Origin: CAYZPB01 sp964480445 | GTDB taxonomy: Bacteria > Bacillota > Bacilli > Tepidibacillales > Tepidibacillaceae | Assembly (NCBI GenBank): GCA_964480445.1 | Contig: CAYZPB010000011.1 | Span: 1 to 23,724 of the forward strand | Length of the DNA stretch: 23,724 nt | Direction: 5' to 3' | In this document: piece after piece, positions 22,671 to 23,724 of the stretch | Layout: each line of letters opens with the position of its first letter | Position numbering within the stretch: the stretch's first letter is position 1 | The notes under the pieces: model-generated | The model's database searches: none | The model's input: the letters and a program-made list of their open reading frames with translations, nothing else | Told to the model about the DNA's origin: nothing | Made by a program: the position numbers and the translations under genes

Positions 22671-23498
22671 GTTTGCGACTAGCTTTAACTGTTCTACGTG
22701 ACTGCTGGGGACGGTGTAGCTACCGATTCTTGCATGAAAGGGCTGGTAATCGCGAAGGCCATGGTAGTCTGACCCAGCGGTAATAATTAAAGAGTTCTTC
22801 TTAGCCAAATTTTTTAGTGTGCTAGTTGTCTGTCTGTTATGGTCGGGGTGGTATACTTCAATACCATCCAAACCATAGTCAATCAGGCGTTTAAGCAAAG
22901 GTTCGTCGTTATAAATTCCGGGATGAGCAATAACTGCCGCGCCCCCTGCTTTTTTTATAATATCAATCCCTTCTTCAGGAGAAATACTTTCGGTTTCAAC
23001 ATAGGCTAAGCCATTCTCACCTAAATATTTACTAAATGCTTCATCAATACTCTTTACTACACTCTTTTCATATAAAACTTGTGCGATATGTGGTCTGCCT
23101 ACTCTTGTATCTGCCATAATCGCTTTAGCATTAACTTGATCTAGCGTAATTTTAATGCCGAGTTGGTTAAGCCTATCAATAATCAGTTGATTCCTCGTCA
23201 TTTTTGCTTGTCGTAATTCCTTCAGCTGCTTATGTAATAATGGGCTTTTATAATCAATAAAATAACCAAGAATATGGATATCCTGACCCTTATTCATTGT
23301 GCTTAATTCAACTCCTGGAACAATCTTGAAATTTTCATACTTACTGGCAGCGACAATTGCATCGGTGATGCCTGCCACAGAATCATGATCAGTAATCGCA
23401 ATTGTTAGAAGCTTCTGATCAACTGCTTTCCTAACGACAACTTCAGGAGAATCAAGTCCATCGGAATAATGTGTATGAATATGTAAATCGGCAAACAT
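22650..23498 (-). CDS. PHP-domain phosphoesterase (TrpH/YciV type)
   Basis: 282 residues. The PHP metal site is complete: DLHIHTHYSDG (His6, His8, Asp13), TDHDS (37-39), Glu64 in PGVELS, His75 in DIHILGY, the AHPG motif, IEVYHPDH and GSDYHG near the C-terminus. GRPHIAQVLYEK and the length fit the TrpH/YciV group, whose characterised members hydrolyse 3',5'-bisphosphonucleotides or trim short RNA 5' ends; which applies here is not visible. It is cytoplasmic, with no signal peptide. AGGGGGAG lies just before ATG 23498. It is transcribed toward the second 8-TM gene and away from the tRNA, and looks monocistronic. The upstream gap 23499-23611 holds no other gene that I can support. Confidence 0.9.
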   Translation of the reverse strand: MFADLHIHTHYSDGLDSPEVVVRKAVDQKLLTIAITDHDSVAGITDAIVAASKYENFKIVPGVELSTMNKGQDIHILGYFIDYKSPLLHKQLKELRQAKMTRNQLIIDRLNQLGIKITLDQVNAKAIMADTRVGRPHIAQVLYEKSVVKSIDEAFSKYLGENGLAYVETESISPEEGIDIIKKAGGAAVIAHPGIYNDEPLLKRLIDYGLDGIEVYHPDHNRQTTSTLKNLAKKNSLIITAGSDYHGLRDYQPFHARIGSYTVPSSHVEQLKLVANKRKRDL

Positions 23499-23611
23499 TT
23501 TTATCTCCCCCTAAAATAATAGCCAGTTAAAAGTTTGACAAACAACTCAGTACATAGTAAACTTAGTGCTGTTGTGAATTAAACATATCACAATTTAATA
23601 TAATAAAAAGG

Positions 23612-23640
23612 TTGAGTTAACCAAATGATTACGGTATAAT
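23612..23640 (+). promoter_or_regulatory. Promoter for the initiator tRNA
   Basis: TTGAGT (23612-23617) and a perfect TATAAT (23635-23640) are spaced by 17 bp, with an RNA start near 23647, about 24 bases before the mature tRNA end. Confidence 0.7.
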
Positions 23641-23670
23641 TGTAAAGCATTCTAATTTTATTGGCAATGG

Positions 23671-23724
23671 CGCGGGGTGGAGCAGCTGGCAGCTCGTCGG
23701 GCTCATAACCCGGAGGTCGCAGGT
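23671..23724 (+). tRNA. Initiator tRNA-Met (CAT), 3' end beyond the window
   Basis: The visible part folds as a tRNA: acceptor CGCGGGG, D stem GAGC/GCTC, anticodon arm TCGGG-CTCATAA-CCCGG, variable loop AGGTC and the start of the T stem, GCAGG. The anticodon CAT is at 23704-23706. Two features mark an initiator rather than an elongator: position 1 is C, and three G-C pairs in a row close the anticodon loop. The 3' half lies outside the window, so further RNA genes may follow. Confidence 0.92.

Overview
The window is AT-rich, gene-dense DNA from a Gram-positive, low-GC bacterium (Firmicutes/Bacillota). The signs are strong AGGAGG-type ribosome binding sites, several GTG/TTG starts, lipobox lipoproteins, a UPF0298 (YlbG) protein, an AddB-AddA pair in place of RecBCD, and a Bacillus-type OpuA betaine transporter. 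A complete osmoprotectant importer and acidic linkers and tails on several proteins fit a salt-exposed, possibly anaerobic lineage. That lifestyle, and any genus, is inference. No phage, transposase, integrase or CRISPR array was seen.

Layout. 1-720: two tandem, related small lipoproteins (the first cut by the window edge), each followed by a terminator. 712-1827 (-): a SEDS glycosyltransferase of the FtsW/SpoVE type. 2042-5128: the opuA operon (ATPase with CBS domains, permease, lipoprotein receptor) with a sigma-A-like promoter and a palindrome over its -10 box. 5142-6738: ylbG, then an MFS exporter behind a hairpin. 6974-7870: an 8-TM membrane protein I cannot assign. 7968-8358 (-): two overlapping genes for very small unknown proteins, with palindromes upstream. 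8681-15495: addB-addA, the two subunits of the double-strand-break processing helicase-nuclease. 15492-16295 (-): nadK, overlapping addA tail to tail. 16512-16778: a TatA-type protein. 16839-17603 (-): a short-chain dehydrogenase with its own promoter and operator-like site. 17831-21598: a likely four-gene operon, lemA, a DUF2207 protein, a DUF937-like protein and a Crp/Fnr-family regulator. 21786-22607: a second 8-TM protein, clearly related to the one at 6974. 22650-23498 (-): a PHP-domain phosphoesterase. 23671-end: the start of an initiator tRNA-Met with a good promoter.

Most genes are housekeeping or osmoadaptation. OpuA takes up compatible solute; AddAB starts recombinational repair; NadK makes NADP; FtsW/SpoVE polymerises peptidoglycan; TatA belongs to protein export.

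The least explained content is the pair of 8-TM paralogues, each with an internal 4+4 TM duplication, one directly downstream of the Crp-like regulator. Next come the two-gene small-protein cassette, the tandem lipoproteins, an AddA subunit that carries its own Fe-S-type cysteine set, and several palindromic sites at promoters. I found no decisive evidence of a new defence or mobile system.
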